Shown piece after piece: positions 1 to 10,755 of a DNA stretch of 64,000 nucleotides; positions within the stretch are counted from its first letter, which is position 1; the number at the start of each line of letters is the position of its first letter. The position numbers and the translations under genes are program-made. The notes beneath the pieces are model-generated. The model was not told the DNA's origin. It was given only the letters and a program-made list of their open reading frames with translations, and made no database searches. The stretch comes from Sequoia sempervirens (taxonomy: Eukaryota > Streptophyta > Pinopsida > Cupressales > Cupressaceae), in assembly GCA_007258455.2 (NCBI GenBank), contig VDFB02193867.1, positions 527,116,751-527,180,750 of the forward strand. Direction: 5' to 3'.

Positions 1-3000
1 CACGCATGATATCCAGTTCTCACATTGACCATGTATTGGCAACAACCCTTTATCATAAGATTCAGAAGGCACTCTATCGCGATGTACACACATAGATAGA
101 GTTAACCCCGATGTCAATAAAGCAAATCAAGAATCCCAAAAAGTGCATTCAAGTGCACGTATCTTAACAAAGCAACTTCTTCAAGCAAGATATCGATGGC
201 ACATTATGACAGGGGCATCTACATCAACACCACCAGGTGGTTAACCATGAGCTTTAAATCTTTTAGAAAAATACAAAAAAATCAAAAATATGAAAATCCA
301 AAAAAATCAGAAAAATGATTGAAAACAGTAAAGAGAAAAAAATCGTCCTCTAGTGAAAACCACTACGGTAGTGCTTTGGGAAAGACCATGATGAAAACCT
401 AGCAAACAGGCGTCATGTGTGGAATAGAGCATCTACGTGCGCCAGTTCAGGTGGAAGCATCTCATCCCATCCATAATAAATCCAGCATTCCATCCATCTC
501 AACCAGAATATATCTATTTATTCATGAACCATTTATCCAATCCATTTTCATCCATTTGCATCCGTCATCCAAGTCATCTTGATCTTGATGAAGTTTGGGG
601 CACACTTTACGCTTGCTTATGGTAAACATCTTGACATGGTTCGTTTTCATTGATCCTATTCTATGCAGCATTATCTGAGTTATGAAGCATTATCCAAATC
701 AGCATTCTTTATCCAAACACCTTATCTTATCACAAGATAATCCTTGGCATCCTTGGCATACTTACCATATCCATCAATCTGTACACTTATCTGAGCATCC
801 ATCCATGGCATTCCATACATTTCTATACATTGGGGGCAGATATCTCGCATCTTGCTTCGAGAATAAATCTCGATCTATACCCTCCAACTTATGTGGTGAT
901 CTAAACATTAGAAAACGAGAAACCAAATTGGTCCACCACTTGTGAGAAAAACATTCAAATCACTAGCCCATGGCATATTTTGACAAAAAGACATTCCTTA
1001 TCAGTCTTCATCGAACATCGAACATCGATCCAAACAATCAATATCAGTCGCATCTAATGCACCCTTCAACTATCACATCAAGTCATTCGAACAAACTTTT
1101 GTTCTAAATCAAGCTTCATCAATCATGATCAATCAAATCAAAAAATCATCATTTCAGGATATCATTTGTGTTGCTTAAACACTATCCTTGCATTGTTGTG
1201 CATCCTCAACAATGTTATCATCATCAATCCTGATCAATCAAAACCTTGCATTGTTGTGTATCCTTAACAATGTTATCATCATCATCATCAATCCATCGAT
1301 CTGATCAATCAACCTTAGCTTGGTTTTCAACAAAATCCCAAATAGAGAACTGATATCGTCACACATATCCATATCCAAATCATCAAAATTGTGCGAAAAA
1401 TCCAAAAACATTAGAAAATCAAAAAATCCAAAAACAAGTCAAAAATAAAAAACATCAAAAACATTGGACTCCGAACTACGTCGTCTATGAGCTTAAATGT
1501 AGGCAAGGTTCATCAGTCCCCAAGACATCAAAATCCAAAAACATCTAAAATCACATCAAAATCCAAAAACATTCATAAAAACTCTGAAAATCCCAAAACA
1601 TCACAAAATTCAAAAAATCAAAACATTTGTAAAAATCTCAAAAACACCAAAAACAACCTCAAAACATTTCAAAAATGTCAAAAACATCCAAATATTTGAA
1701 AAAATCCATCCGTCTCATCTCGCTTTCACCCGCAATAATCAATCATCCATAATAAACTGATCATCACCTTCATCCTTTGGCAACACAAACATAAACAATC
1801 ATAGCAGTCAGCAAAAGCAAGCTTCAATCGCAAAATCAAAATCAAAGCAACAAATCTTTAAAATAAAAATCAAATTCTTGATCATTTTCAAACATGTCAA
1901 TCAACCTTGTATCAACAGCCTATCAATCAACTTATCAAACCATCATCATCCTGTACAATGCATGTCCTAGGATATATCGTTCCGACAATGGGCATCATTT
2001 TGGATATCACCTTGGATTCTTATCCTATCAAAACACATCCCTCTGGCTAAAGGTATGAAGAACATTGGCTTGTTTACGTACTTGATCTTTTCATTTGATT
2101 TATCTCGCTCATTCCAAGACCTCTCGATGATATCCAAATGAAGGATTTAGAGAGATAGGAATGGGGCAACGATCATTATCTTTTGTTTGTTGTGCTTGTT
2201 GGACGTTCTTGTAAAATAACTTGGCAAATACTTGCTTTGTTAGGTACATCCTAGCAAGGTTTTCATATGTCAAGTGTGAACAAGAATACTCCTATTTGTT
2301 TGTCGAGTCAAAGTCCATCGCACTAGGTACAACGCCATCTTGGTTCTTTATACCTTGATGCATCGTATATACATGTGCAATCAAACATAAGGTAAGTAGC
2401 CCTTTTAAAATCCTAATCCTTGATAAGCAAATCATCATCATCATCTATCATCATCATCATCTCTAATAAAGTCTTGTCAAATCATGGACTTGTGGAATCC
2501 TCTTGTCATCATTTCATTTCCGCACTAACATCATCATCACCAATGCATCCATCATGCATCCATCCTACATCCACAAAACCGTCAGCATACCACATATCAT
2601 TCATATCATACATAATAGGAAACATCAATCATTTCACATGCATTGCATTTGCATCACCTTCATAATATAGATCTATTAGTCTAAGCATCTGCATAAATCA
2701 TACATTTACATAATCACAACATATCATCATTATCATATAGATTTGTTAGTCTAAGCATCTGCATAAATCATCCATTGCATAATCATAGCATATCACATCA
2801 TCCATCATCACATCATATCATCATTTAAGTTGTTTAGGATAATATAGATTTTTTATTTTAAGCATCTTAAAATCATCTCATTTGCATCATCATCCATAAC
2901 CATCCATTTTGAACCTCTTTATCGTGAGATCGACCCTCAAATTGAATCTTTTCACTCGATCTCTCAAGGGGGCAATGTACCAGTATACTTCTTTCTGTTG

Positions 3001-3079
3001 GGGCATTTGAAAAATTAGGAATTTTTTAATTTTGATCCTAAGTTTATTCTTTGAACCAACGCAACAAGTACATTGTTTC
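1..3079 (+). mobile_element. 3' non-coding tail of a + strand LTR retrotransposon (left end outside window)
   Basis: This stretch ends in a polypurine tract and an LTR, so it is read as the 3' internal region of a retroelement whose coding part lies left of the window. It is AT-rich and full of short words (AAAATCCAAAAA, ATCATCATC, CATCCATC). The open frames in it (437-625, 682-945, 1487-1699, 2420-2665) are low-complexity and show no domain. Tat/Ogre-type Ty3 elements are known for long untranslated 3' regions of this sort, and the orientation agrees. I see no pol motif here. The assignment rests on position beside the PPT and LTR, so the family is an inference. Confidence 0.45.
1385..1700. 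repeat. A-rich degenerate tandem repeat (AAAATCCAAAAAC-like)
   Basis: Variants of AAATCCAAAAACAT recur every 10 to 15 bases with drift. A shorter patch of the same type lies at 265-345. The open frame across it (1487-1699) encodes only K/N/S-rich low-complexity peptide and is not taken as a gene. Confidence 0.6.
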
Positions 3080-3093
3080 AAAGAGGGGAAAAA
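3080..3093 (+). other. Polypurine tract before the 3' LTR
   Basis: AAAGAGGGGAAAAA is an uninterrupted purine run directly before TGTAGA. That is the expected primer for plus-strand synthesis in an LTR retrotransposon and sets the element's orientation as +. Confidence 0.6.
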
Positions 3094-3704
3094 TGTAGAC
3101 ATGCAAAATTAACATTATGCATCGGCTCATTCACTAGGTAAATCAGGTCTTTAGTCCTAAGGCTATTCATTTAAATAAATCAAAGGCTCACATCATCCTT
3201 TAATTAAATAAATCAGACTTTATTTAATTAAATCTCAAAATGCATATCCCATCCCCTTTTGATTTAAATAAATCCAAATATTTGAGTCAAATTGGTCAAA
3301 ACATCCTAATCATCATTAAACTAATCTAACCATGATTAAATGTTAATCCTAACCACTTGCATTCTCTAGATTTTGCCACTTGCACCAATAAATCCATTTA
3401 TTGATTTATTAAAATCAGCATTTTCACTCAACATGGCATCCATGAGGAATATTCCATTAGGTTTGAATTCAAAAGGCAAGTTGAAATGTACATCCAATAG
3501 GGCATTTAATAAGTCTTACATGTCCCCTTCCAAAGGTCAAACTCAACATTCATTGCACAAATTTGAATTTGAAACTCCCTCTCTTGGGCACATTTCCCAA
3601 ATCTTGCACATCCTCAAGCCTATCACAACTTGACAAGTGGCCTCTTCCTATTGGCTTGATCTTTGTCCCACATTAATCCATCTGGCCAATCTCTCATCAA
3701 CAAA

Positions 3705-3716
3705 ATATTTAAATAG
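3705..3716 (+). promoter_or_regulatory. TATA-like box of the LTR promoter
   Basis: ATATTTAAATAG lies about 610 bp into the LTR and is followed by GGCATCATTC. This is a plausible U3/R boundary for Pol II initiation about 30 bp downstream. No expression evidence exists. Confidence 0.4.
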
Positions 3717-4561
3717 AGGCATCATTCTTCAACAAAGGATTCACATAGCTAATGCAAAGTCACTCTCTTCATTTGAGAACTAAATTTATCCACAACTCCA
3801 CAAATCATCTCCACAATCACTCATGCAAGGTCACTCTCTTCATTTGAGAAATGATCTTGTCCATCATTATCATTAGCTTATCTAAAGGGGTTAGGAAAGG
3901 GCTATTTTCTATATCAAAATAGCACCAATCCCCCCTTAAGATCAAGTGTTTGCTTCGTTTAAGAATAAGGAGTACTTAGTTATTTTTGATTGTATTTGCT
4001 CAAATATTTTATCTTTTTATTTGTTCTCTAATAATGAAAATTGATTTTATGGGGGATTCTTATTCTAATCTTGCATTTTTAGGATAACGATGTAATTTTT
4101 TTGCTTTGATTCATGCAAGTTTGTAGATTAGGGATCTACAGCTTCTAAGGACATTCAAGGGAAGAATCTTTCTCCATTGCTGCAGACATTCAATATCAAC
4201 CATCATGGCAAGGTCATAACTCCATTATTGCATGCTTCACTACAATTTTTCATCATTTTGGTTTAATTACCTACAAAGGGGTTTGACCAAGGCAAACCCC
4301 CATGCCCTAACATTCAATGTTTCTCTCTCTCAAGTATTTTGTGCTTGTAGATTTAGAGATCATGGAGGCTTAGAAATAATTTAATCTTTCATTACAAAGT
4401 TGGTCAAGTCATCTCTTCATTGGATAAGGCAAAACATCAACAAAAAGTCACCTTCAGGCTCGAATTAGACAGTTCCAAAACTAAACACCTAGAGAAGCAG
4501 AAAATGTAGATCGAAGGCTCTTGTTTCCACCTTTGAATATTCAAAATTTCAAAAGTGGAAT

Positions 4562-4583
4562 CATTCACCATGGGTGGTGAATG
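4562..4583. repeat. Perfect short palindrome CATTCACC-N6-GGTGAATG
   Basis: Two 8-bp arms are separated by ATGGGT. Related imperfect palindromes lie at 14218-14248 and 15077-15104 in another LTR, so the motif recurs across this LTR group. Confidence 0.7.
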
Positions 4584-5067
4584 AGTTTCACTACCAAGCT
4601 TTATTTTGGTTTTCTGCATTTTTGGATACCCATTTGTCTGAAATGGGCTTCAAAGCAGTTTCACATAGTTGGGACTAACTAGCCTAGAATGGTGAATGAG
4701 TCCCTCTAGGCCTAAAAATTAGGATCAATAGCATTCCAGAAGCTATTTCTAGTTTCCATCAAGATTTTAGGTGCACACTTTTAGTTTCATCCATTTTTGT
4801 TGCAATTTACATTCATTTCTAGGTGTTTTCTGCATATCACAATGTGTTTTCAAAAAATCTACATTTCATTGATTTTGCATTCATAATCAATCCATTTTAT
4901 CAATTAGTTGCATTTAGATCATTTTATTTAGGCATAATTCCATCATACATACATTATTTTGAGTGAACTACCTAGATTTTTTGTGTGGGATCTATCTCTT
5001 TCCATTAGGTGAGAGACCCTAATTGAGCAAAAGAGACATAGCATTCCTAATCCACCTCAAATCTACA

Positions 5068-5200
5068 GTTCACCCATGTGTATCAATCTTCTCGCTAGGG
5101 ATCCACCACCAAAGTGTCCACCCACGAAGCCTGAATGGGCCTCCTTAAGGGAAAGGGGTATCTCCACTTTAGTGAGACACCTGAGAAGCAAGTCGTTATA
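5068..5200 (-). pseudogene. Integrase zinc-binding (H2C2-type) fragment
   Basis: The minus frame beginning at 5200 reads LLLRCLTKVEIPLSLKEAHS followed by GFVGGHFGGGSLARRLIHMG. This matches the usual run up to and through the integrase zinc finger of Tat elements (a ...RCL...E, EAH.G..GGH pattern). Similarity ends abruptly at 5068, where the LTR of the nested element begins. The catalytic D,D-35-E core is absent from the window and would lie left of it if it survives. Confidence 0.7.
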
Positions 5201-5439
5201 GGATTTTTGATAAAGAACATCGGATAAAATGACATGGCGTGCTGAAATATTTTGTATATGAGTGTGATTTTTTTTTCATCGTGTCCTTGGGAAAGTTTCC
5301 AATATTTAAATAATTGTAGATACTAGAAAATAATTCCCCTGAGTCTATGTGAGAACACACAAGAGACTTAGATTCAGGTTGATCGGAAACCGCAGGGGTT
5401 CGCAGGATCTAAACCATGAAGTGGTATTATTTTGTATCC

Positions 5440-5840
5440 TCTTCTAAAGGTACCATAGAAATAGTGCTTGCCATGGCATCAAAATACATTTGTTTTCTCT
5501 CCTAGGGATACTATTTATTGTGAAAGAGGAGAACTGATTAAGCAAGGACAAAGCAAGGTCCCGGTACTTAGACAACTTACTTTGTTTAGCTTGATAGGTC
5601 CTTGTAATTTGATTCACAATAAGCTCAGAATCACCTTGTATACGAAGATATTTGATCCTTAGTACAATTGTGGCACACATGCCAACAATAAGAGCTCTAT
5701 ACTCAGTGATATTATTAGTGTAAGTAAAATTGAATTGAAAGGATAGAGAGATCTATTTACCTTCGGGGGATATTAAGACCACACGTGCTCTGGAACCAAT
5801 CTAACACCTCAGTCCATCAAAATACATTTTCCATTCAAGG
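5440..5840 (-). pseudogene. Additional (archaeal-type) RNase H domain of the Tat element
   Basis: In minus-strand order the motifs are KMYFDG, RVVLISPEGK, NNITEYRALIVG, LRIQGDSELIVNQI, YRDLALSLLNQF and PRRENK. Candidate acidic residues of the active site are visible (D in YFDG, E in TEYRAL, D in QGDS). Two in-frame stops lie in the first third. After PRRENK a small indel shifts the frame, so the expected DAMAS ending appears in another frame. This domain, after a first RNase H, places the element in the Tat lineage. Confidence 0.75.
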
Positions 5841-5953
5841 TCGTAATTGACTTTGAAAACATTCTCGTCAGGAAATAAATCCAACCCTAGGAAGGAATGG
5901 GATGAGGGGGTGTCTTCTAATTGATCAACAATTGCTTGACCCTTTATTGATTT

Positions 5954-6421
5954 CTAAGTAATGAACTTTATATCAAACTCAGAAAACAACATAACCCATT
6001 TCGCTAATCTCCCAGCAAGGTTAGCACTAGAGAACAAATGCTTCAAGAGATCCCTTTTTACAATGACATGTGTTTCGGCATGGAGAAGATAGTGTCTCAA
6101 ATTTTGTGTAGCAAACACAAGAGTGAGGCATTGCTTCTCCATGGAGGAATAATGAGTTTCGTAATCAACTAGAATGCAATTGATGTAGTAGACTGATCTC
6201 TCTTTCCCCGCATCATCATATTGTGCCAAAAAAGTTGCCAAGGCATATGGTGATTTAGCAAGGTAAAGCAAAATGGGTCTATCTTGCATAGCCAACATCA
6301 ATACAAGAGGGTTGGCCAAATAAGCTTTGATTGACTCAAAAGATCTCTGGCACTCTTCATCCCATATGAAGCGAACATCGTTTTTTAATAAACGAGTGAA
6401 AGGAAAGGTACAATTAACCAA
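5954..6421 (-). pseudogene. RT connection plus RNase H domain of the Tat element
   Basis: 155 codons stay open. The start, FIWDEECQRSFESIKAYL, is the classic end of the RT thumb and connection in Ty3/gypsy. RPILLYLAKSPYALATFLAQ, YYINCILVDYETHYSSMEK and LRHYLLHAETHVIV then follow the RNase H order seen in plant elements. The usual catalytic D of the first motif is not obvious (LYLAKSP where LYL(T/D)xS is common). The segment ends with FSEFDIKFIT. It is a relic, because the RT upstream has stops. Confidence 0.8.
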
Positions 6422-6457
6422 TTGAGATATAAATCTATGAATTTCTTGAATCTTCCC

Positions 6458-7210
6458 TTATAAACTGTGCAACTCAGTGATATTCCTCAGTGGAGGCATG
6501 TTAACAATGGCATCAATTTTATTTGTATCAACCTCAATTCCACGATGAGAAACTATGAACCCCAAAAGCTTTCTAGAATCTACACCAAAGACGCACTTGT
6601 GGGGATTGATTCTCATCTTATAGAGTCGAAGCCTTTCAAAGATAAGAAGAAGGTTCTTCACATGATCTTGAGGAGTTATCAATTTTTCCAAGATGTCATC
6701 AACATAATCTTATAAGATCTTATGAATAAAATCATGAAATATCAAGGTCATTGCCCATTGGTAAGTCACTCCCGCGAACATGACCACATAATAGAAAGTA
6801 CCCCAAGGGATAGTGAAGGTTGTCTTGTTTTAATTATCTGGGTTAGTAAAGATTTGATTGTAACCCGAGAAGCCATCCATAAAAGATAACAGTGCATGGC
6901 CTACAATGGAGACCACAATCATATCTATATTAGGAAATGGAAAATCATCCTTAAGAGAAGCCTTATTAAGATATCAAAAGTTAATATATATACGAATATG
7001 GCCATCAGGCTTACTAATGATAACTATATTCAAAATACAAGGGGAGTAGTCAATCAGACAAATAAAGCCTACTTTCAATAGCTTCTCTATCTCAGTCTTG
7101 ACCATCAATGCCACCCTAGGATTGATCTTTCGGATTTTTTGCTTAACTGGCTTGGCATTGGGACATAGGACGATATTGTGAACCACTATAGACTCATCAA
7201 TATTGGGCAT
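6458..7210 (-). pseudogene. Reverse transcriptase of the Tat element, with YVDD and several stops
   Basis: In order on the minus strand: INPRVALMVKTEIEKLLKVG and YSPCILNIVIISKPDGHIRI (fingers), TTFTIPWGTFYYVVM and AGVTYQWAMTLIFHDFIH (palm), DYVDDILEKL with the catalytic YVDD intact near 6700, then INPHKCVFGVDSRKLLGFIV and IEVDTNKIDAIVNMPPLRN. Two stops interrupt the palm (about 6829 and 6713), and the usual PFGLKN segment between VVM and AGVTYQ is deleted. The protein therefore cannot be made as a unit. Confidence 0.85.
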
Positions 7211-7222
7211 ATCCTTGTATAT

Positions 7223-8110
7223 TTAAGTGAAGATATCATGATGAAAATGCAAGAGATCGGAGTGTTCATCTGCTTCCTCCGAAGAGAGACACTTCCCAAT
7301 CTTGATTACCTTTACTAAGGATTTGCGATCCATAGAAACCTCAATAGTATCTCCTCTAAGGAGGGAACTGTGATCTTCGGGATGAGATATCATAACATCA
7401 TTTCTAATATTAGATAGGGGGTCTTCTTCATCAATGTTCAAGACTGATTCTCTAAAGTATGCTTGTTTATGCAGGCGATACGAGAATTGTTTCTTGTGAT
7501 GAAAATAAGGCAACAAGGAATAGGCACCTAGGAATTCCCCCAATGCTTCATCCAAAGAGAAGACATCTAAAGAGATTTTCTTGGTCTGCTCCCTTTCGTC
7601 TATTAACTCTGGATGGACCAAGCTCAATGGCTCAGCTAAAATCATATTAACACTCCACCAAGGTTTTTGCTTAGACTATTCAATAGAGCATCCCAAACCT
7701 AGATAGGGCTATTGTGGCTTAAATTGGATAGGGACTTGAATTCATTATTTGATACATCCTAGGCCTTTCTTCCCATAGTCGTATCGAGTGGCAAGTTCAT
7801 ATCCAAACCCATAACAATTTTGTAAAACATCAGGAGGTGGTGGTTCTATGTAGAGTGTTTCATTCCACTGGTGGATGTCGAATGTCTCTATGGGAGCGCT
7901 CCCACCTTCTTTACTAGGTTCATAAATGTTAATATCCTTTGTAGGGTCGGGATTATTCTCCTCAATAGAGGAAGAAGTAATCTCATGAACAAGATCACAC
8001 TTCTCTTCTCGAGCAGGAGTGTTGTCTGTCTTTGTGTCAGAAGTACCCAGAAAATCTATGCAAGAAGGGTTTTCCTTGTATTCCACAATAAAGAATTCAG
8101 GGAAATCCAA
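7223..8110 (-). pseudogene. Protease-RT linker region of the Tat polyprotein (degenerate)
   Basis: Two open pieces lie between protease and RT on the coding strand. 8110-7745 is acidic and contains YELATRYDYGKKGLG near its end. 7645-7223 contains two acidic stretches and ends in LLHFHHDIFT just before RT. Tat polyproteins have a poorly conserved acidic spacer here. I recognise no catalytic motif, and the assignment is by position and strand. Confidence 0.45.
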
Positions 8111-8380
8111 GGAGCCCCAATCATCACTAAGGAAAGCATTTGATCAAGAGGAAGAAGGGGAAGATGGAGGAGACTTAGGATATTCTGCTTTAGGTGGTTC
8201 ATCTTTATCGACAATCACTCCAGGAACAACTTCCATAGAGGGTATCGATGAAGACCATTACATAGCATCAATGACTAAAGATGGAATACAATTCTTAAGA
8301 GTGGATACAACTGAAGCACGACCGATAATCGATAGCTCACAAAGGTGAATAGCTTCTGGATCTACTTCAATTGTAACCAC

Positions 8381-8990
8381 CTAGTTATTTGTGACGAATT
8401 TCAAAGAACGGTGTAAAGTAGAAGTCACAACACCCATAACATGAATCCAGGGTCTCCCCAAGAAAAGATTGTATGGTAACGGGCCAGGTATCACATAAAC
8501 CAACATAGGCAAGGTAATGGGGCCTAGTTGCAAAGGTAGTATTATCGTACCTAGAGCTTGGCGGCCAACATTATCAAACCCGCGAATATACAAGGAAGAA
8601 GTTGCTATAGAAGATTAATCAAATTTAATCTTAGGTAATAGGTCCATACCGCAAACGTTGAGAGATGAACTGGTGTCAATGAGAGTATGCCTAATACTGG
8701 TATTATTAACATTAATTATAATCATCAAGGGATCTACTTGCTTCTGCAAATCTAGAGGCAAGAGTTCTTGTGGGTGGAACGTAATATTCGATGAATCCAC
8801 TTGAGTGTGAGCCAACAACGCATTAACATCTGTAGGCCTAGTGGAGGCAGGTAAGAGAATATTTGGTAAAGCTTCTTGAAGCATCTCTTGGTAAACCAAA
8901 ATAGTCTGAAGCAAGTCCCAAAGTGAGATCTTAGTCGGAGTAACACGAAATTGCTTGACAAGATCGTAATCACCTGGTGCTTTGTGATGA
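8381..8990 (-). pseudogene. Retropepsin-type aspartic protease region of the Tat element
   Basis: The minus-strand order is TPTKISLWDLLQTILVYQEM, HTLIDTSSSLNVCGMDLLPK (active-site region, DTS where DNG or DTG is usual), MYIRGFDNVGRQALGTIILP, LPMLVYVIPGPLPYNLFLGR and GRPWIHVMGVVTSTLHRSLK. This layout matches the plant gypsy protease, including the GRPWIH...SLHRSLKF ending. A stop and frame change near 8600 separate the two halves. The upstream edge at about 8990 adjoins DNA that is also found at 28427-28620. Confidence 0.8.
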
Positions 8991-9191
8991 GCTCATTTAA
9001 TGGCTCAATTTTCATAGGGTCTATTATCTATTTTTTGTTGCTATCACATACTTTGACACTAGGTTATTGACATTTTCCATGTTATTCCCTTAAAACCATA
9101 GACCTTGGGCATAAGTTTATCTCTGTGACTTTAATGACATTATAATGCTATGTGGATTACCTATGTTGAATGTACAAGTGGTTGAATGAAT
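8991..9191. repeat. Short segment homologous to 28427-28620
   Basis: The two stretches share long runs such as TAGGTTATTGACATTTTC and CCATAGACCTTGGGCATAAG with scattered mismatches. Here it runs straight into the exact duplication at 9192. In copy B the same point is separated from the exact part by about 2.6 kb (28621-31249). Confidence 0.75.
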
Positions 9192-9429
9192 GTTACTAAG
9201 GTAATTATAGATATACATTTGTTTGTGCGTGCTAATGCTATTTTGTAGGTTTCCACTAAAATGTCGATGTCAACAAAGCCTGCTATGCAAAAGAAATTCT
9301 TGTTAGCTGGTCGGTTACCAACAAGTCAAGAAGTTGATCATTAAGAAGTCAAAGCAGGAAAAATCTCATGGAGGGAAATTCCTAATTCAAATAAATGAAT
9401 GGAACCTCCTTTTTAATGGTCATATTTGT

Positions 9430-9853
9430 TGTTGAGAAAATCTAGCGAGTGTGTTGTGCTAGATTCCCATTGAAGCAAGTCTACTTTGACCAATTTAATG
9501 CATGCATAACTTCCTCCATCTTTTTCGATGCTTTCAATAAGTGGCATCCTCCCATTTTGATGGAGTTGACTGCCTAGGTAGTTAGGGTTAGTCAATAGTT
9601 TTTCTCTATAAATAATGATCAGATGCTTCTTTTCACAAGGTTGGACATTTTGAGTTTGTACTCACATTTTCCAGTTTTATAGTTCTATGGCTAAGATGTT
9701 GTACTTATGATTTCAAGAAATAATATGATATTTTGAGTTGCTACATTTGAGTTAGTGTAAGGGAGACTCACCCAAGGGGGGCCTACTTGGTGAGAATTCC
9801 ATCTATTAATCTAAGGGTCATTTTATGTTCAGTAGTTAGTTTTAGTTTCAACA
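9430..9853 (+). mobile_element. Candidate solo LTR, Ty1/copia-like, about 424 bp
   Basis: It begins TGTTGAGAAAA, ends GTTTCAACA (TGTTG/CAACA termini) and has TATAAATA at 9607-9614 some 180 bp inside, as expected for a short LTR. Flanking 5-mers are TTTGT and ACTGT, only three of five matching, so the target duplication is not convincing. The identical copy in the duplication is at 31488-31911. The old open frame across it (9413-9595 minus) is not taken as a gene. Confidence 0.4.
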
Positions 9854-10347
9854 ACTGTCTATTCTTGTAGCCACTGAAATTCTATTATGTGACTGTTCCT
9901 GCAGCCAAGACAAACAAAGTAGTTTCCTATATGTTTGCTGGAATTTCCATTTTTGTCATTCAATTTTAGTCTAGTTGATTAATGCTTAGTGCATATGTTA
10001 ATTTTTGCTTAGTATTTAAGTTGATTTCTTTCCAGTACTTCATTTCTAGCATTATTTCTTTCCTAATTTATGGATGATTGCAATGAAGTCCTAGTGCACA
10101 TACAGTGCTAACCCATTTCAAGTTTACATCCCTAGGTTGACAAGTGAAATGCACCTTCATGATGAGTAAGATAGCTACTTAGTGCATATGTTCAATCTCT
10201 AAGTCACAACCCTAAAGGCTTAGTTATTAAACCATTGTAGGATGCCAACACTTTGATTGCAAGTTTAGGTACTGAAGGAAGGCTTGGTTGAGAAGGTGGT
10301 AAAGGAGTAGGAACTTGAGTGGGTTGTGATGAAGGAACAAAAGGTTG

Positions 10348-10554
10348 TTAATCCAAGTTCTTTTTATTTCTCGTTGTGTTATATGTGTGCCCAACAACAT
10401 TATAGGAAGTGGAGTCTGCAGCTTTCACGAACCTTGAATATAAGTCTGATGAATCACTACGACATGAAATCCCATTGACAAAATAGTTCTCCCTAGGAGA
10501 CGATTCAGCTAAGGTCACGTAAATGATAGGTTTCTTAGGGCTCGAAGGAGCCAT
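10348..10554 (-). pseudogene. Start of gag of the Tat element (short, interrupted)
   Basis: About 180 bp past the PBS-like stretch, an ATG at 10554 (MAPSSPKKPIIYVTLAES...) opens a 69-codon frame that ends at 10348. An in-frame ATG lies five codons upstream. The position fits the first coding exon of gag. I see no CCHC knuckle, and between 10348 and 9192 no other gag-like frame is readable, so gag identity rests on order and strand only. Confidence 0.35.
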
Positions 10555-10737
10555 AGAGACCACAACCACATTTACTAACTACACAAATTATGAAGGGGGA
10601 GTTCGTTCAGAAGATTTATAAATAGGGGAGAGTGCTTCTAAGAAGTCATTTAGAGCGTCTTCCAACATATCAAAATCTTCTTCAGAAAAGGGATTATTAT
10701 AATTGAGAAAAATCATGAAAATAGATCTGGCGTGTTC

Positions 10738-10755
10738 ACATTAGGTTCACCAAAA
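10738..10755 (-). other. Primer-binding-site-like sequence after the 5' LTR
   Basis: On the minus strand, directly after ...ATATCACA, comes TTTTGGTGAACCTAATGT. A TGG-starting stretch 2 to 3 nt after an LTR end is the usual layout for a tRNA primer site. I cannot assign the tRNA. The copy is at 32796-32813. Confidence 0.4.

Larger units (their letters stand above)
3094..5067 (+). mobile_element. 3' LTR, about 1.97 kb, inserted in the integrase of an older element
   Basis: The left end reads TGTAGACATG after the polypurine tract and the right end reads AAATCTACA, so the 6-bp termini TGTAGA/TCTACA are perfect inverted repeats. Base 5068 is exactly where minus-strand integrase coding similarity of the older Tat element stops, which supports this right boundary. 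An earlier TCTACA at 4140 would give a shorter LTR. The longer form is preferred because 4240-4310 and 4560-4720 resemble the inside of the LTR at 13470-15343 read on its minus strand (shared words GGTTTAATTACC and GTTTGACCAAGG, and a CATTCACC palindrome). The expected 5-bp target duplicate, GTTCA at 5068-5072, cannot be tested because the other end is outside the window. Confidence 0.6.

Noticed and set aside
1487..1699. 70-codon K/N-rich ORF
   Set aside because: Translation of an A-rich tandem repeat with no other coding signal.
3094..4140. Shorter LTR ending at the first TCTACA
   Set aside because: Integrase similarity resumes only at 5068, and 4240-4720 resembles the inside of another LTR, so the end at 5067 explains more. 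The short form is not excluded.
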